NCBI RefSeq assembly: GCF_024168485.1 | Contig: NZ_JALJVY010000001.1 | Location: 124,001 to 188,000 of the forward strand | Length of the DNA stretch: 64,000 bases | Reading direction: 5' to 3' | Origin: Sphingobium sp. OAS761 | GTDB lineage: Bacteria > Pseudomonadota > Alphaproteobacteria > Sphingomonadales > Sphingomonadaceae | Shown here: positions 18,038 through 27,323 of the stretch, piece after piece | Numbering within the stretch: the stretch's first letter is position 1 | Layout: the number at the start of each line of letters is the position of its first letter | Notes under the pieces: model-generated | What the model was told of the DNA's origin: nothing | What the model saw: the letters and a program-made list of their open reading frames with translations, nothing else | Database searches by the model: none | Program-made: the position numbers and the translations under genes

Positions 18038-18559
18038 TCAAGAATCTTCCGGAATCTCTCCGGGACGAGCGTCGATCCAGCGTCGCGCCACGTCATAATC
18101 ATGCCCCGCGCGCAGGAAGGCGGCAATGGCCCGCTCGCGCTGCTGCGGGCTGGGCGGTTCTGCGGCATAGGGTCCCAGGCGCTTGCGCCGCGCGAACCGG
18201 TCGGCAGCGGCCCAGGCGTCCGATACGGCCAGCGCTTCGGCTTGCGCGCGGTCGCTCTCCGCTATGCCAGCGGTACGCAGTGCATCATTGACCCGGCGCG
18301 CTCCATATCCGCGTCGACCGAGCGCTGCGCCCTTCATCACCGCATAGCCGGCATCGTCGATATAGCCCAACTCCACGAAGCGGTCGGCGAGAGCTTCCGC
18401 TTCGGCCGGCCGCTCGCCGCTCCACCCGCGTTCGCGCAGTTTGCGCTGAAGATAGGCGACCAGCTTGCTCCGGCTGGTCGCAAAGCGCGCGACATGCCGC
18501 AGCGCCAGATCGCGCAGGGCGTCCTCGTCCAGCGGCAGGGAGCGGCGTTTTCCGGTCAT
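18038..18559 (-). CDS. recX: regulatory protein RecX
   Basis: RecX binds RecA filaments and limits recombinase activity. The 173-residue, helix-rich product has the family repeats: LRDLALRHVARFATSRSKL, YLQRKLRERGW, ADRFVELGYIDDAGYA and RGYGARRVNDALRTAGI. The ATG at 18559 starts MTGKRRSLPLD; an earlier in-frame start adds nine residues without support. recA is not in the window. Confidence 0.87.
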   Translation of the reverse strand: MTGKRRSLPLDEDALRDLALRHVARFATSRSKLVAYLQRKLRERGWSGERPAEAEALADRFVELGYIDDAGYAVMKGAALGRRGYGARRVNDALRTAGIAESDRAQAEALAVSDAWAAADRFARRKRLGPYAAEPPSPQQRERAIAAFLRAGHDYDVARRWIDARPGEIPEDS

Positions 18560-18729
18560 CCCGACCTCACATGCCCCACGCGCCATCTTTATGCCACAGT
18601 CGGGCCGGATTTTTACCGTCCCTTGTGCGCTAGAAGGCGAAGCTGGAGTGAAACTATCCGGTGCACGCCGAAGGCAAAGATGCTAGCGGCCGCGCTTTCA
18701 TACGCTTTATGACATTGGGTGAAACCAAT

Positions 18730-20469
18730 ATGACGGGTTCGCAAGAGATGATGGCTCCCACGCCGACAAAAGACGATCTGCCGCGCCGCTTCTCGGATTT
18801 CGGGACGCTGGGCGAAGCGCTGGACTATGCAGCGCGGGGCAAGCGGGGCCTGAACTTCCATGACGCGCGAGGCAATCTGGCGCGACCCTATCCCTTTTCC
18901 GAACTGCGCGACGATGCGGTCGCCTGCGCCCACCGCCTGATCGCCCACGGCGTCCGGCCGCAGGACCGCGTAGCCCTGGTCGCCGAGACCGGGCCGGATT
19001 TCGCGATGCTCTTCTTTGGCATCGTCTATGCGGGCGCCTGGCCCGTGCCGCTGCCGCTGCCCACGAGTTTCGGCGGCAAGGAAAGCTATATCGACCAGTT
19101 GAATGTCCAGTTGTCGAGCTGCGACCCGATGCTGTTCCTCTTCCCCAGGGAACTGGAAGAAATGGCCGGCGAGTCCGGTCGCCAGAAGAATGTCGAGAGC
19201 ATTGCCTTCGAGGATTTCATCGCCCGCGATGCGGTGCCTTGCGACCTGCCGCAAGCGAAGGGCGAGGAAATCGCCTATCTGCAATATAGCAGCGGTTCGA
19301 CCCGCTTCCCCCATGGCGTGGCGGTGACGCACCACGCGCTGCTGAGCAACCTGTCGGCGCATAGCCACGGCATGGAAGTGATCGAAAGCGACCGGTGCAT
19401 CAGCTGGCTGCCCTGGTATCATGACATGGGGCTGGTCGGCTGCTTCCTGTCGCCGATCGCCAATCAGGTATCGGCCGATTACATGAAGACCGAGGATTTC
19501 GCGCGCCGGCCGCTCGCCTGGCTTGACCTCATCAGCCGTAACGAGGGCACGTCGATCAGCTATTCGCCGACCTTCGGCTACGACATCTGCGCCCGCCGCA
19601 TGTCCAGCCAGACCAAGGCGCAGGACCGGTTCGACCTTTCGCGCTGGCGCCTGGCCGGCAACGGTGCGGACATGATCCGTCCCGACGTGATGCAGAGCTT
19701 CGTCGACGCTTTCGCCGACGCGGGTTTCAGCCCCAAGGCGTTCCTGCCCAGCTACGGCCTCGCCGAAGCGACGCTGGCCGTCACCATCATGCCGCCGGGC
19801 GAAGGGATCATCGTCGAACTGGTCGAGGAAACCGACCTGTCGGGCGGCGCTGCGACCGAGGGACGGCCGCAGCGCTTCCGCTCGATCGTCAATTGCGGCA
19901 AGCCGGCCAAGGACATGGTCGTGGAAATCCGTGACGAAGACGGCGGCCTGATGAACGAACGCCAGATCGGCAAGGTGTGGACCACTGGCCCCAGCCTGAT
20001 GGTCGGCTATTTCCGCGATCAGGAAGCGACCGACGCCTGCATGGCCGACGGCTGGCTGGACACGGGCGATATGGGCTATCTGTCCGACGGCTATCTCTAC
20101 ATTGTCGGCCGGGCCAAGGACATGATCATCATCAACGGCAAAAATCACTGGCCCCAGGACATCGAATGGGCGGTGGAGCAGTTGCCCGGGTTCAAGCAGG
20201 GCGACATTGCCGCCTTCGCCATCACCACGCCGGGTGGCGAGGAAGCGCCGGCCGTGCTGGTCCATTGCCGGACGTCGGACAATGAGGAACGGTCGCGCCT
20301 GCGCGACCAGATTCGCGAGCGGGTCCGCGCCATCACCGGCATGAACTGCGTCGTCGAACTGGTTCCGCCGCGCACCCTGCCGCGCACCAGTTCGGGCAAG
20401 CTCAGCCGGTCGAAGGCGCGCAACCTGTATCTGACCGGCGAGATAAGGCCTTATGACATAGCCGCCTGA
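18730..20469 (+). CDS. fatty acyl-AMP ligase (FadD32/FAAL-type)
   Basis: The 579-residue adenylate-forming enzyme has the P-loop YSSGSTRFPHGVAVTH near residue 188, the FAAL feature SWLPWYHDMGLVG, A5 region SYGLAEATLAV, A7 GYLYIVGRAKDMIIINGKN, and a C-terminal subdomain ending TSSGKLSRSKARN with the A10 lysine. FAALs make fatty acyl-adenylates and usually pass the acyl group to an acyl carrier protein. No carrier protein or synthase lies nearby. The start is uncertain: ATG at 18730 is preferred, with ATG 18709 and GTG 18661 possible. Confidence 0.87.
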   Translation: MTGSQEMMAPTPTKDDLPRRFSDFGTLGEALDYAARGKRGLNFHDARGNLARPYPFSELRDDAVACAHRLIAHGVRPQDRVALVAETGPDFAMLFFGIVYAGAWPVPLPLPTSFGGKESYIDQLNVQLSSCDPMLFLFPRELEEMAGESGRQKNVESIAFEDFIARDAVPCDLPQAKGEEIAYLQYSSGSTRFPHGVAVTHHALLSNLSAHSHGMEVIESDRCISWLPWYHDMGLVGCFLSPIANQVSADYMKTEDFARRPLAWLDLISRNEGTSISYSPTFGYDICARRMSSQTKAQDRFDLSRWRLAGNGADMIRPDVMQSFVDAFADAGFSPKAFLPSYGLAEATLAVTIMPPGEGIIVELVEETDLSGGAATEGRPQRFRSIVNCGKPAKDMVVEIRDEDGGLMNERQIGKVWTTGPSLMVGYFRDQEATDACMADGWLDTGDMGYLSDGYLYIVGRAKDMIIINGKNHWPQDIEWAVEQLPGFKQGDIAAFAITTPGGEEAPAVLVHCRTSDNEERSRLRDQIRERVRAITGMNCVVELVPPRTLPRTSSGKLSRSKARNLYLTGEIRPYDIAA

Positions 20470-20535
20470 CGGGCGGGAAACCCCCGGTTTGTCCCGGGTT
20501 ACGGATTGCTAACTCTCCTTTGCTAATGTCGCGGC

Positions 20536-22881
20536 GTGAACAGGAAAACGCCAAAAAAGGTCGCGGCGGAATCACCGGAGCGCGCTTCTACCCGTGCGCT
20601 GATGGGCTTGCGGCCGATCGACGACGAAACCGAGGCTTCTGTGGCGGGCGCCCAGTTGCGATCCGCCGCGAGCGCCGCGCCGCTTCGCCACGTCATGAAC
20701 CTGTTCGGCCTTCTGTTCGTGTGGCAGGTTTTTGCAGAACATTGCGGCCCGGTTCGTCTCGGGGTTTGGAGCGCCGGTCTGGTCGGCGCCACGATCGCCG
20801 GCATCGTGATCGACCGAATGCGCGCGCCTCGGATGATCGGTCTGCGCTGGCACGGCGCGGGTGCGTTGCTCCAGGGGTTGGTGTGGACGGCGGGCATGCT
20901 CATGATCTCCGCGTCGGTCACGCCGGAGCAGATGGTTGCCCTGTGGCTTCTCATAAGCTGCATCATGGTGTGCGGCGCGATCACCTATGCCGCGACCCCG
21001 CTGGCCACGAGTGCGTTTCTGCTGCCATGCATCGTCGGTCTGTTCGGAATGTTCGACGATTTCGGCCAGTTGCCGCTTCGCGCCTTGTCGACCAGCTACG
21101 CCTTGTCGCTTTTGACCGGATGCCTGATCTACGCGCGCACCTTCGCGCGACAGCAAAGCACCACGGTGCAGCTGGTCGAAAAGACCGAAGTCGTCAGCCT
21201 GCTGCTGCGCGAATTCGAGGAAGGCGGATCGGATTGGCTGTGGCAGATCGATCCGATGCGGCGGATCAGCGGCGTGTCGCGACGCTTTGCCGAGACGCTG
21301 GGCCTGTCGCCCGAAGAACTGGATGGCGCTCCATTGATCCAACTGCTTGCAGGCAGCGGGTGGGAAACAGGGCGATTTTCGACAGGGCTGCATGAGCTGA
21401 CGGAGCATCTGAAGCGGCGGGAGAGCTTCAGCAATCTGGTCCTGCCGGTTGAGGTGCAGGGGCGGAGCCGCTGGATCGAACTGTCCGCGTCGCCACGATA
21501 TGACGAGCAGGGCGTCTTTCAAGGATTTCGCGGCGTTGGATCGGACGTCACCATCCAGCGCGAATCGGCGGACAAGATCGCGCAGCTTGCGCGGTTCGAC
21601 CCGCTGACCGGTTTGCCCAACCGGACGCATCTGCGCGAAGTGCTGGATGATGCTCTGGCACGGAGCGCCCCTGGACGTGGCTCAGCCTGCGCCCTGATGA
21701 TGATCGACCTCGATCGTTTCAAGTCGATCAACGACACGCTAGGTCATCAGACCGGCGACAAGCTGCTGGGGCAGGTCGCGCGGCGCTTGCGTCAGGTCTG
21801 TTCCGGGCGCGCCTTTTGCGGGCGGCTGGGGGGCGATGAATTCGCGGTGCTGATCGCACCGGTCGACGAAGGCGACGTCGTGACCGATCTGGCGAGCGCC
21901 ATCATCGCGGTGATATCCGAGCCCTATCAGATCGACCATCATATGCTGTATGTCGGCGCATCTGTCGGGTCGGCGGTTTCGCCCACGGACGGCATGGATT
22001 CAGAAGCGCTGACCCGAAGCGCCGACCTGGCGCTTTACCGGGCCAAGGCGGAGGGCGGCGGCACCCACTGCGCCTATGAACAGCAGTTGCACGTTCAGGC
22101 CGAGGAACGCCACCAGCTTGAACTGGCACTGCGTGACGCGCTCGCCAATGATGAATTCCATATATTGTACCAGCCGGTGGTCGACGCAAAAGCGGGATGC
22201 GTCGTCGGGTTCGAGGCGCTTCTCCGCTGGACCCACCCGCAATTGGGCGCGATTTCGCCGGCCAAGTTCATCCCCGTTGCCGAAGAAGCCCGCCTGATCG
22301 GCGCGATCGGAGAATGGGTGTTGCGCACCGCCTGCATGGAGGCTGTCAACTGGCCCGAGGATATTCGGGTCGCCGTCAATGTTTCACCCGAACAATTGTC
22401 GCACCCCAGTTTCGTCGCGGCGGTCGTTTCCGCATTGGCGCAGAGCGGCCTCGATTCGCGGCGGTTGGAGCTGGAAGTGACGGAAAGCGTGTTCATGAGC
22501 GACGATACCGGCGCGCTCCGGCTGCTCGACCAGTTTCTGGGCATGGGCATTCAGCTTTCGCTCGACGATTTCGGCACCGGCTACAGCTCGCTGGGCTATC
22601 TCGGCCGGACCCGCTTCAACACCATCAAGATCGATCGCAGCTTCGTCGTCGGGGCATCCAAGAACAAGGCGGAAAGCCTGGCGATCATCCGCGCGGTCGT
22701 CACGCTGGCGAACAGCCTGGGCATAGCGACCACGGCCGAGGGCGTGGAGACGGAGGCGGAATTGGACCTGGTGCGAAGCCTGGGGTGCCAAAAGGTGCAA
22801 GGCTATTATTTCGGGCGCCCCATGAGCGCATGCGACGCCGCGGCGCTGTTTCCTCGCGAGGCGATGCGCCTGTCCGCCTGA
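20536..22881 (+). CDS. GGDEF-EAL cyclic-di-GMP signalling protein with membrane sensor and PAS domain
   Basis: The 781-residue protein has an N-terminal membrane region of about five helices (residues 50-200), a PAS/PAC segment (WLWQIDPMRRISGVSRRFAE to FRGVGSDVT), a GGDEF domain with intact LGGDEF near residue 432, and an EAL domain with EALLRW near 560, DDFGTG and KIDRSFV. Both catalytic signatures look complete, so it could make or break cyclic di-GMP; such proteins are often phosphodiesterases with a regulatory GGDEF. The GTG start at 20536 has a poor ribosome site and may be wrong. It meets the ParA-like gene tail to tail, 7 bp apart. Confidence 0.9.
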   Translation: MNRKTPKKVAAESPERASTRALMGLRPIDDETEASVAGAQLRSAASAAPLRHVMNLFGLLFVWQVFAEHCGPVRLGVWSAGLVGATIAGIVIDRMRAPRMIGLRWHGAGALLQGLVWTAGMLMISASVTPEQMVALWLLISCIMVCGAITYAATPLATSAFLLPCIVGLFGMFDDFGQLPLRALSTSYALSLLTGCLIYARTFARQQSTTVQLVEKTEVVSLLLREFEEGGSDWLWQIDPMRRISGVSRRFAETLGLSPEELDGAPLIQLLAGSGWETGRFSTGLHELTEHLKRRESFSNLVLPVEVQGRSRWIELSASPRYDEQGVFQGFRGVGSDVTIQRESADKIAQLARFDPLTGLPNRTHLREVLDDALARSAPGRGSACALMMIDLDRFKSINDTLGHQTGDKLLGQVARRLRQVCSGRAFCGRLGGDEFAVLIAPVDEGDVVTDLASAIIAVISEPYQIDHHMLYVGASVGSAVSPTDGMDSEALTRSADLALYRAKAEGGGTHCAYEQQLHVQAEERHQLELALRDALANDEFHILYQPVVDAKAGCVVGFEALLRWTHPQLGAISPAKFIPVAEEARLIGAIGEWVLRTACMEAVNWPEDIRVAVNVSPEQLSHPSFVAAVVSALAQSGLDSRRLELEVTESVFMSDDTGALRLLDQFLGMGIQLSLDDFGTGYSSLGYLGRTRFNTIKIDRSFVVGASKNKAESLAIIRAVVTLANSLGIATTAEGVETEAELDLVRSLGCQKVQGYYFGRPMSACDAAALFPREAMRLSA

Positions 22882-22888
22882 CCGGGCG

Positions 22889-23638
22889 TCAGCGATCGCC
22901 CAATTGCCGCTCTATCCGGGTCCAGAGCGCGGCAAACTCCCGCGCCGGGGGCGATGTCGATGCGAAGGCGCCCAGTGGCTTGCGCCGGACGGTCATCTGC
23001 TCGATCGCGCTGGCCATCGGAATGGCGGGCCAGCCCGGCTGGTCGTCCAGCGCCTTGCGATGCAGGCTCCGGCGACGATCGACCATCGAGTAGACCGGCA
23101 GGATAGGGGCGGGGCTGCCGCCGCGCTGGACCAGATAGCGCGCGACTTCGCCCATCGCCCGCTGCGAGAGCGGGGAGGGGATTACCGGAATGACTATCAG
23201 GTCGGCCGCGCGCAGCACCTGCTCGCTGGTTTCGGTCAGGCCCGGCGGACAATCCAGGATGATGCGGTCATAATCCTTGCCGAGGCTGTCGATCAGACGG
23301 GCAAGGCGTTTCTTCTTGTCCATCTCGCGAAAGAGATGGTCGAGGCCGCGCAGCGACGTATCGGCGGCGATCAGGTCCAGCCCAGGGACAGTCGAAGGCT
23401 GGATCAGTTTCCTGACCTCGACATCCTTACTGAAGATCGCCTGTGCCGCGTCACGGCTGGTCTGGTCGGTGGAGATGAGCCAGCTCGACGCCGCTTGCGG
23501 ATCGAGATCCCACAACAGGGTGCGGCGTTTCGAGATGCTGGCGGACGCCCAGGCGAGATTGATCGCGAAGGTGGTTTTGCCGACGCCGCCTTTGAGGCTG
23601 TAGACGGCGATGGTCGCCAATGTCCGGTCCTTTGCCAT
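22889..23638 (-). CDS. ParA family ATPase (orphan)
   Basis: The 249-residue product has the deviant Walker A box KGGVGKTT at residues 16-23, a Walker A' aspartate in LLWDLDPQAA, and ILDCPPG for Walker B. It resembles chromosomal ParA/MinD/Soj ATPases that position cargo on the nucleoid. No parB-like partner or parS site is adjacent, so the cargo is unknown. The ATG at 23638 was chosen because the upstream extension is unlike ParA. It follows arsC on the same strand by 85 bp. Confidence 0.85.
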   Translation of the reverse strand: MAKDRTLATIAVYSLKGGVGKTTFAINLAWASASISKRRTLLWDLDPQAASSWLISTDQTSRDAAQAIFSKDVEVRKLIQPSTVPGLDLIAADTSLRGLDHLFREMDKKKRLARLIDSLGKDYDRIILDCPPGLTETSEQVLRAADLIVIPVIPSPLSQRAMGEVARYLVQRGGSPAPILPVYSMVDRRRSLHRKALDDQPGWPAIPMASAIEQMTVRRKPLGAFASTSPPAREFAALWTRIERQLGDR

Positions 23639-23723
23639 GCGCGGAAGGCTAGGGCATCGCGCGGCGAAGGCAAGGCGGAAAAGGGCCGGACCCGCAACCA
23701 AGCATCGCTGCCTCGCGCTGCGG

Positions 23724-24068
23724 TCAGAGAATCTCGCGAACCTTGTCCTGCGGGCGGCAGAAGCGGACGCCCTTTTCCGTTTCGACGAAGGGACGGTTTA
23801 CATAAGCCGGGTTGGCGGCCATGGCGTCGAGGATCGCATCCGGCGCCATGTCGGGCAGCCCGCGTTCTTCCGCATCCGTTCCCATCTTGCGGATCGCATC
23901 GGCCGGGGTCAGGCCGGCATCCGCGATCAGCTGGGCGACCTTGGCGCGGCTATAGGGGGTCTTGAGATATTCGATCACCTCGACATCGACGCCGGGTGTT
24001 TCCTCAAGGATGGCCAGCGTCTTGCGTGATGTGCCGCAGTTGGGATTATGCCAGATGGTGGCCTTCAT
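23724..24068 (-). CDS. arsC: arsenate reductase (glutaredoxin-type ArsC)
   Basis: The 114-residue product begins MKATIWHNPNCGTSRKT, with the catalytic cysteine at position 11 in the Cys-Gly-Thr-Ser-Arg loop, then PGVDVEVIEYLKTP and the C-terminal NRPFVETEKGVRFCRP. This family (ArsC/Spx fold) reduces arsenate to arsenite with glutathione and glutaredoxin. Its start lies inside the end of the aquaporin-like gene (23-base overlap), so the two are translated together. No arsR or arsenite pump gene is next to it. Confidence 0.9.
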   Translation of the reverse strand: MKATIWHNPNCGTSRKTLAILEETPGVDVEVIEYLKTPYSRAKVAQLIADAGLTPADAIRKMGTDAEERGLPDMAPDAILDAMAANPAYVNRPFVETEKGVRFCRPQDKVREIL

Positions 24069-24732
24069 GGGTCTCGTGCTCCGGTTCGGGGATGGTGGCC
24101 GGTCCGGCGAGCAGCCAACCGGCGCAGTGATGGCCCAGCGCCGCGCCCGCGAGCTGGGCCAGAATGAAGGGCAGGACATCGATTGGACGGATGCCCGCGA
24201 AACTGTCGGTCAGCGCGCGCGCGATCGTCACCGCCGGATTGGCGAAGCTGGTGGACGCGGTGAACCAGTAAGCCGCGATGATCCAGGCGGCCACCAGGGC
24301 CGGCAGCGCGCCGGGCCGGAACCGTCCGCCCATCCGGATGGTCAGGAGCAAGCCGAAGGCCGCGACGGCTTCCGCCAGCCACTGGCCCGGCCCGGTCCTT
24401 GGCGTGGTGCCCGACTGAAACAGTGGCAGGCCGAACATGATGTGCGCGGTGGCCGTACCGACCATGCCGCCGCCGCACTGCGCCAGCAGTCGGGGCAGCC
24501 GCTGCGGCACGGGCGAGGCAAGGATGGTGACGGCGGGATTGAAATGCGCGCCGCTGACCGGCACGAACAGGGTGATCAGCAGATAGAGCATCGCGCCGGT
24601 CGCCATGCTGTTAGCGAGCAGGGCAACGCCGTCATTGCCCCCGGAAAGCCGGTCGGCCATGATGCCCGAACCGACGACGGTGGCGACCAATATCGCAGTG
24701 CCGAGCGCTTCGGCGGCGCAGATCCGCTTCAT
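24046..24732 (-). CDS. MIP family channel (AqpS-like aquaglyceroporin), probable arsenite exit channel
   Basis: The 228-residue product has six hydrophobic spans and both half-helix pore motifs, HFNPAVT and ANPAVTIAR. It resembles the AqpS-type channels that replace ArsB/Acr3 in some alphaproteobacterial arsenic operons: arsenate reduced by ArsC leaves as arsenite by downhill flow. The 23-base overlap with arsC supports that role here. The ATG at 24732 (MKRICAAEALG) is preferred over a longer reading because it begins right before the first helix. The C-terminus is rich in His and Glu. Confidence 0.82.
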   Translation of the reverse strand: MKRICAAEALGTAILVATVVGSGIMADRLSGGNDGVALLANSMATGAMLYLLITLFVPVSGAHFNPAVTILASPVPQRLPRLLAQCGGGMVGTATAHIMFGLPLFQSGTTPRTGPGQWLAEAVAAFGLLLTIRMGGRFRPGALPALVAAWIIAAYWFTASTSFANPAVTIARALTDSFAGIRPIDVLPFILAQLAGAALGHHCAGWLLAGPATIPEPEHETHEGHHLA

Positions 24733-24825
24733 CAATTGCAGGTCCCCCGCTGCGATGTCGCCCTCCGTTCCGGATGGCGCATGAACGATGCCGTTCAAGG
24801 AAAGGCATTGCCCGATGTACTTCGG

Positions 24826-26172
24826 CTATCCCTGGCGGGCAAGCCAGTCTTCCAGCCACTTGATGGTGTAGTCGCCGTTCAGAAAGTCCGCGTCCTTCAA
24901 TAGCGCCTGATGGAGGGGAATCGTGGTCTTCATCCCTTCGATCACATATTCCTCCAGCGCGCGCTTCAGCCGCATGATCGCGCCCTCGCGGGTGCGGCCA
25001 TAGACGATGAGCTTGCCGATCATGGAGTCATAATAGGGCGGCACCCGGTATCCCTGATACAGGCCGCTATCCACCCGGACATGCATGCCGCCGGGCACAT
25101 GATAGCTGGTGACGGTACCGGGCGAAGGCGCGAAGGTCCGGGGATCCTCCGCATTGATGCGGCATTCTATGGCGTGACCGGTAAAGCGCAGTTCGTCCTG
25201 CGCAACCGAGAGCGGCTTGCCTTCGGCGACACGGATCTGTTCGCGCACCAGGTCGACGCCGGTGATCATCTCCGTCACCGGATGTTCGACCTGAAGCCGG
25301 GTATTCATTTCGATGAAGTAGAATTCCCCGTTTTCCCACAGGAACTCGATGGTCCCCGCCCCGCGATAGCCCATGTCGGCCATTGCCTTCGCACAGACGC
25401 CGCCGATCCGTTCCCGTTCGGCCGCCGACAGGACCGGCGAGGGGGCTTCCTCCAGCACCTTCTGGTGGCGGCGCTGGAGCGAGCAGTCGCGCTCGCCGAG
25501 ATGGATCGCATTGCCCTTGCCGTCGCCGAACACCTGGATTTCGATATGACGCGGATTGCCGAGATATTTTTCCAGATAGACGGTGGCGTCGCCGAAGGCG
25601 GCCTTCGCCTCGCTGCCCGCCTGCTGCATCAGCGTTTCGAGCTGATCGGGCGAGGTGCAGACCTTCATGCCACGGCCGCCGCCGCCCGATGCCGCCTTGA
25701 TGATGACGGGATAACCAGCCTTTTCGGCGATCGCGCGCGCTTCGTCGAGGTCGCTGATCGCGCCGTCCGATCCGGGAACCAGCGGCAGGCCTAGCGCGCC
25801 GGCCGTGCGCTTGGCCTCGATCTTGTCGCCCATGGTGCGGATATGTTCGGGCTTGGGGCCGACGAACGCGATGCCGTGGGCTTCCACGATCTCAGCGAAC
25901 TTGGCGTTTTCGGAGAGGAAGCCATATCCCGGATGGATGGCGTCCGCCCCGCTGATCTCCGCCGCCGAGATGATAGCGGCGATGTTGAGATAGCTGTCGC
26001 GCGCGGCCGGCGGCCCGATGCAGATGGCCTCGTCGGCGAGGCGGACATGCATGGCGTCGGCGTCGGCGGTGGAATGGACCGCGACCGTCCTGATGCCCAT
26101 TTCATGACAGGCGCGGTGAATCCGGAGGGCGATCTCGCCGCGATTGGCGATCAGCAATTTTTCGATGGCCAT
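24826..26172 (-). CDS. accC: acetyl-CoA carboxylase biotin carboxylase subunit
   Basis: AccC carboxylates biotin on AccB with ATP and bicarbonate, the first half-reaction of fatty acid synthesis. The 448 residues match the family in length. Motifs: start [32 protein letters not shown]-grasp loop [10 protein letters not shown], and the catalytic [14 protein letters not shown]. It follows accB by 12 bp and is the last gene of the aroQ-accB-accC operon. Confidence 0.97.
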   Translation of the reverse strand: MAIEKLLIANRGEIALRIHRACHEMGIRTVAVHSTADADAMHVRLADEAICIGPPAARDSYLNIAAIISAAEISGADAIHPGYGFLSENAKFAEIVEAHGIAFVGPKPEHIRTMGDKIEAKRTAGALGLPLVPGSDGAISDLDEARAIAEKAGYPVIIKAASGGGGRGMKVCTSPDQLETLMQQAGSEAKAAFGDATVYLEKYLGNPRHIEIQVFGDGKGNAIHLGERDCSLQRRHQKVLEEAPSPVLSAAERERIGGVCAKAMADMGYRGAGTIEFLWENGEFYFIEMNTRLQVEHPVTEMITGVDLVREQIRVAEGKPLSVAQDELRFTGHAIECRINAEDPRTFAPSPGTVTSYHVPGGMHVRVDSGLYQGYRVPPYYDSMIGKLIVYGRTREGAIMRLKRALEEYVIEGMKTTIPLHQALLKDADFLNGDYTIKWLEDWLARQG

Positions 26173-26184
26173 GGGTTCGCGGCC

Positions 26185-26670
26185 TTATTCGATGACGATC
26201 AGCGGCTGATCATATTCCACCGGCTGGCCATTATCGACCAGCACGGCCTTTACTGTGCCGGATGCTGGCGCGGGAATGGCGTTCATCACCTTCATGGCTT
26301 CAACGATCAGGATCGTTTCGCCGGCCTTCACCTGCGATCCGACGCGCGCGAACGGCGCTGCGCCCGGTTCGGCGGCAAGGTAGGCGGTGCCGACGATCGG
26401 CGATTTCACCACCGTGCCGGACGGCAGGCCGGCGTCCGCAGGCGCATCCGCAGCGGTGGCGGCCGGTGCCGCGACCGGGGCGGGCAGCGGGGCCATGGCG
26501 GGGGCGGCGAAAAGCGGCGCTGCGCCGCCTGCCTTGCGCGCGACGCGGATTTTGCGGTCGCCGTCCTCGACCTCGATTTCGGTCAGATTGGTGTCGTCCA
26601 GCAGCGCGGCAAGATCCCGCACCAGTTGCACATCCACCTGCATTGCGCCCTTTTCAGTCTTTTCGCTCAT
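26185..26670 (-). CDS. accB: biotin carboxyl carrier protein of acetyl-CoA carboxylase
   Basis: The 161-residue product has an N-terminal helical segment, a flexible Ala-Pro linker at about residues 60-90, and a C-terminal biotinyl domain with the target lysine in VEAMKVMN. The biotin lysine carries CO2 between AccC and the AccAD transferase. The ATG at 26670 (MSEKTEKGAM) is the usual start in this group. It sits between aroQ (92 bp upstream) and accC (12 bp downstream). Confidence 0.96.
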   Translation of the reverse strand: MSEKTEKGAMQVDVQLVRDLAALLDDTNLTEIEVEDGDRKIRVARKAGGAAPLFAAPAMAPLPAPVAAPAATAADAPADAGLPSGTVVKSPIVGTAYLAAEPGAAPFARVGSQVKAGETILIVEAMKVMNAIPAPASGTVKAVLVDNGQPVEYDQPLIVIE

Positions 26671-26762
26671 CGCATGTCCCTGGATGATGAATGTCGTTTC
26701 TGTCCCGCGCCTATGCGTATTTAAGGCAAAGCGCAACTTTGGTGCGTCCGGTCGCTACGTCT

Positions 26763-27203
26763 TCAAAGTTCCAGCGCGGCTTCCAGCGCAAGCATGTAGG
26801 ACATCGCGCCGAAGCCCGCGACCGTTCCCTTCGCCGCCATGCCGACATAGCTTTTGTGGCGAAAGGGCTCGCGCGCATGGGGATTGGACAGATGTACCTC
26901 GATCACCGGCACGCTGATCCCCTTGATCGCGTCGTGCAGCGCGATTGACGTGTGGGTCAGGCCGCCGGGATTGAGGATGACCGCATGGGCGCCTTCGCCA
27001 TGCGCTTCCTGCAGCCAGTCGACCAGATGGCCTTCATGGTTCGATTGACGGAAATCGATTTCGACATGGGCACGGGTCGCAGCATCCTCCATCCGCTCGG
27101 CGATGTCGTCGAGTGTGTCGAAACCATAGATTTCCGGTTCGCGCGTGCCCAGCATGTTCAGGTTCGGGCCATTCAGGACATAGATTTTGCGCGCGTCTGT
27201 CAT
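26763..27203 (-). CDS. aroQ: type II 3-dehydroquinate dehydratase
   Basis: AroQ dehydrates 3-dehydroquinate to 3-dehydroshikimate in the shikimate pathway. The 146-residue product has [17 protein letters not shown] with the catalytic Tyr26, then [28 protein letters not shown] and [15 protein letters not shown]. The ATG at 27203 (MTDARKIYV) fits the family. It heads the aroQ-accB-accC operon typical of alphaproteobacteria. The 120-bp gap to the divergent thiSG should hold both promoters. Confidence 0.96.
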   Translation of the reverse strand: MTDARKIYVLNGPNLNMLGTREPEIYGFDTLDDIAERMEDAATRAHVEIDFRQSNHEGHLVDWLQEAHGEGAHAVILNPGGLTHTSIALHDAIKGISVPVIEVHLSNPHAREPFRHKSYVGMAAKGTVAGFGAMSYMLALEAALEL

Positions 27204-27323
27204 CGGCCATTCCCTTGCTGGTTGCGGGCGGGGCCAAGCCGCCCCTATATGCGCGACGATCTTTAGACCTTCGTGTCTCGCCGCGTCGAGACATGTTATC
27301 CATTTCAGGCGGGACTTAAGGAC

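Noticed and set aside
27204..27323. TPP riboswitch before thiSG
   Set aside because: The CTGAGA and related conserved blocks of the THI element are not present in the 120-bp gap.
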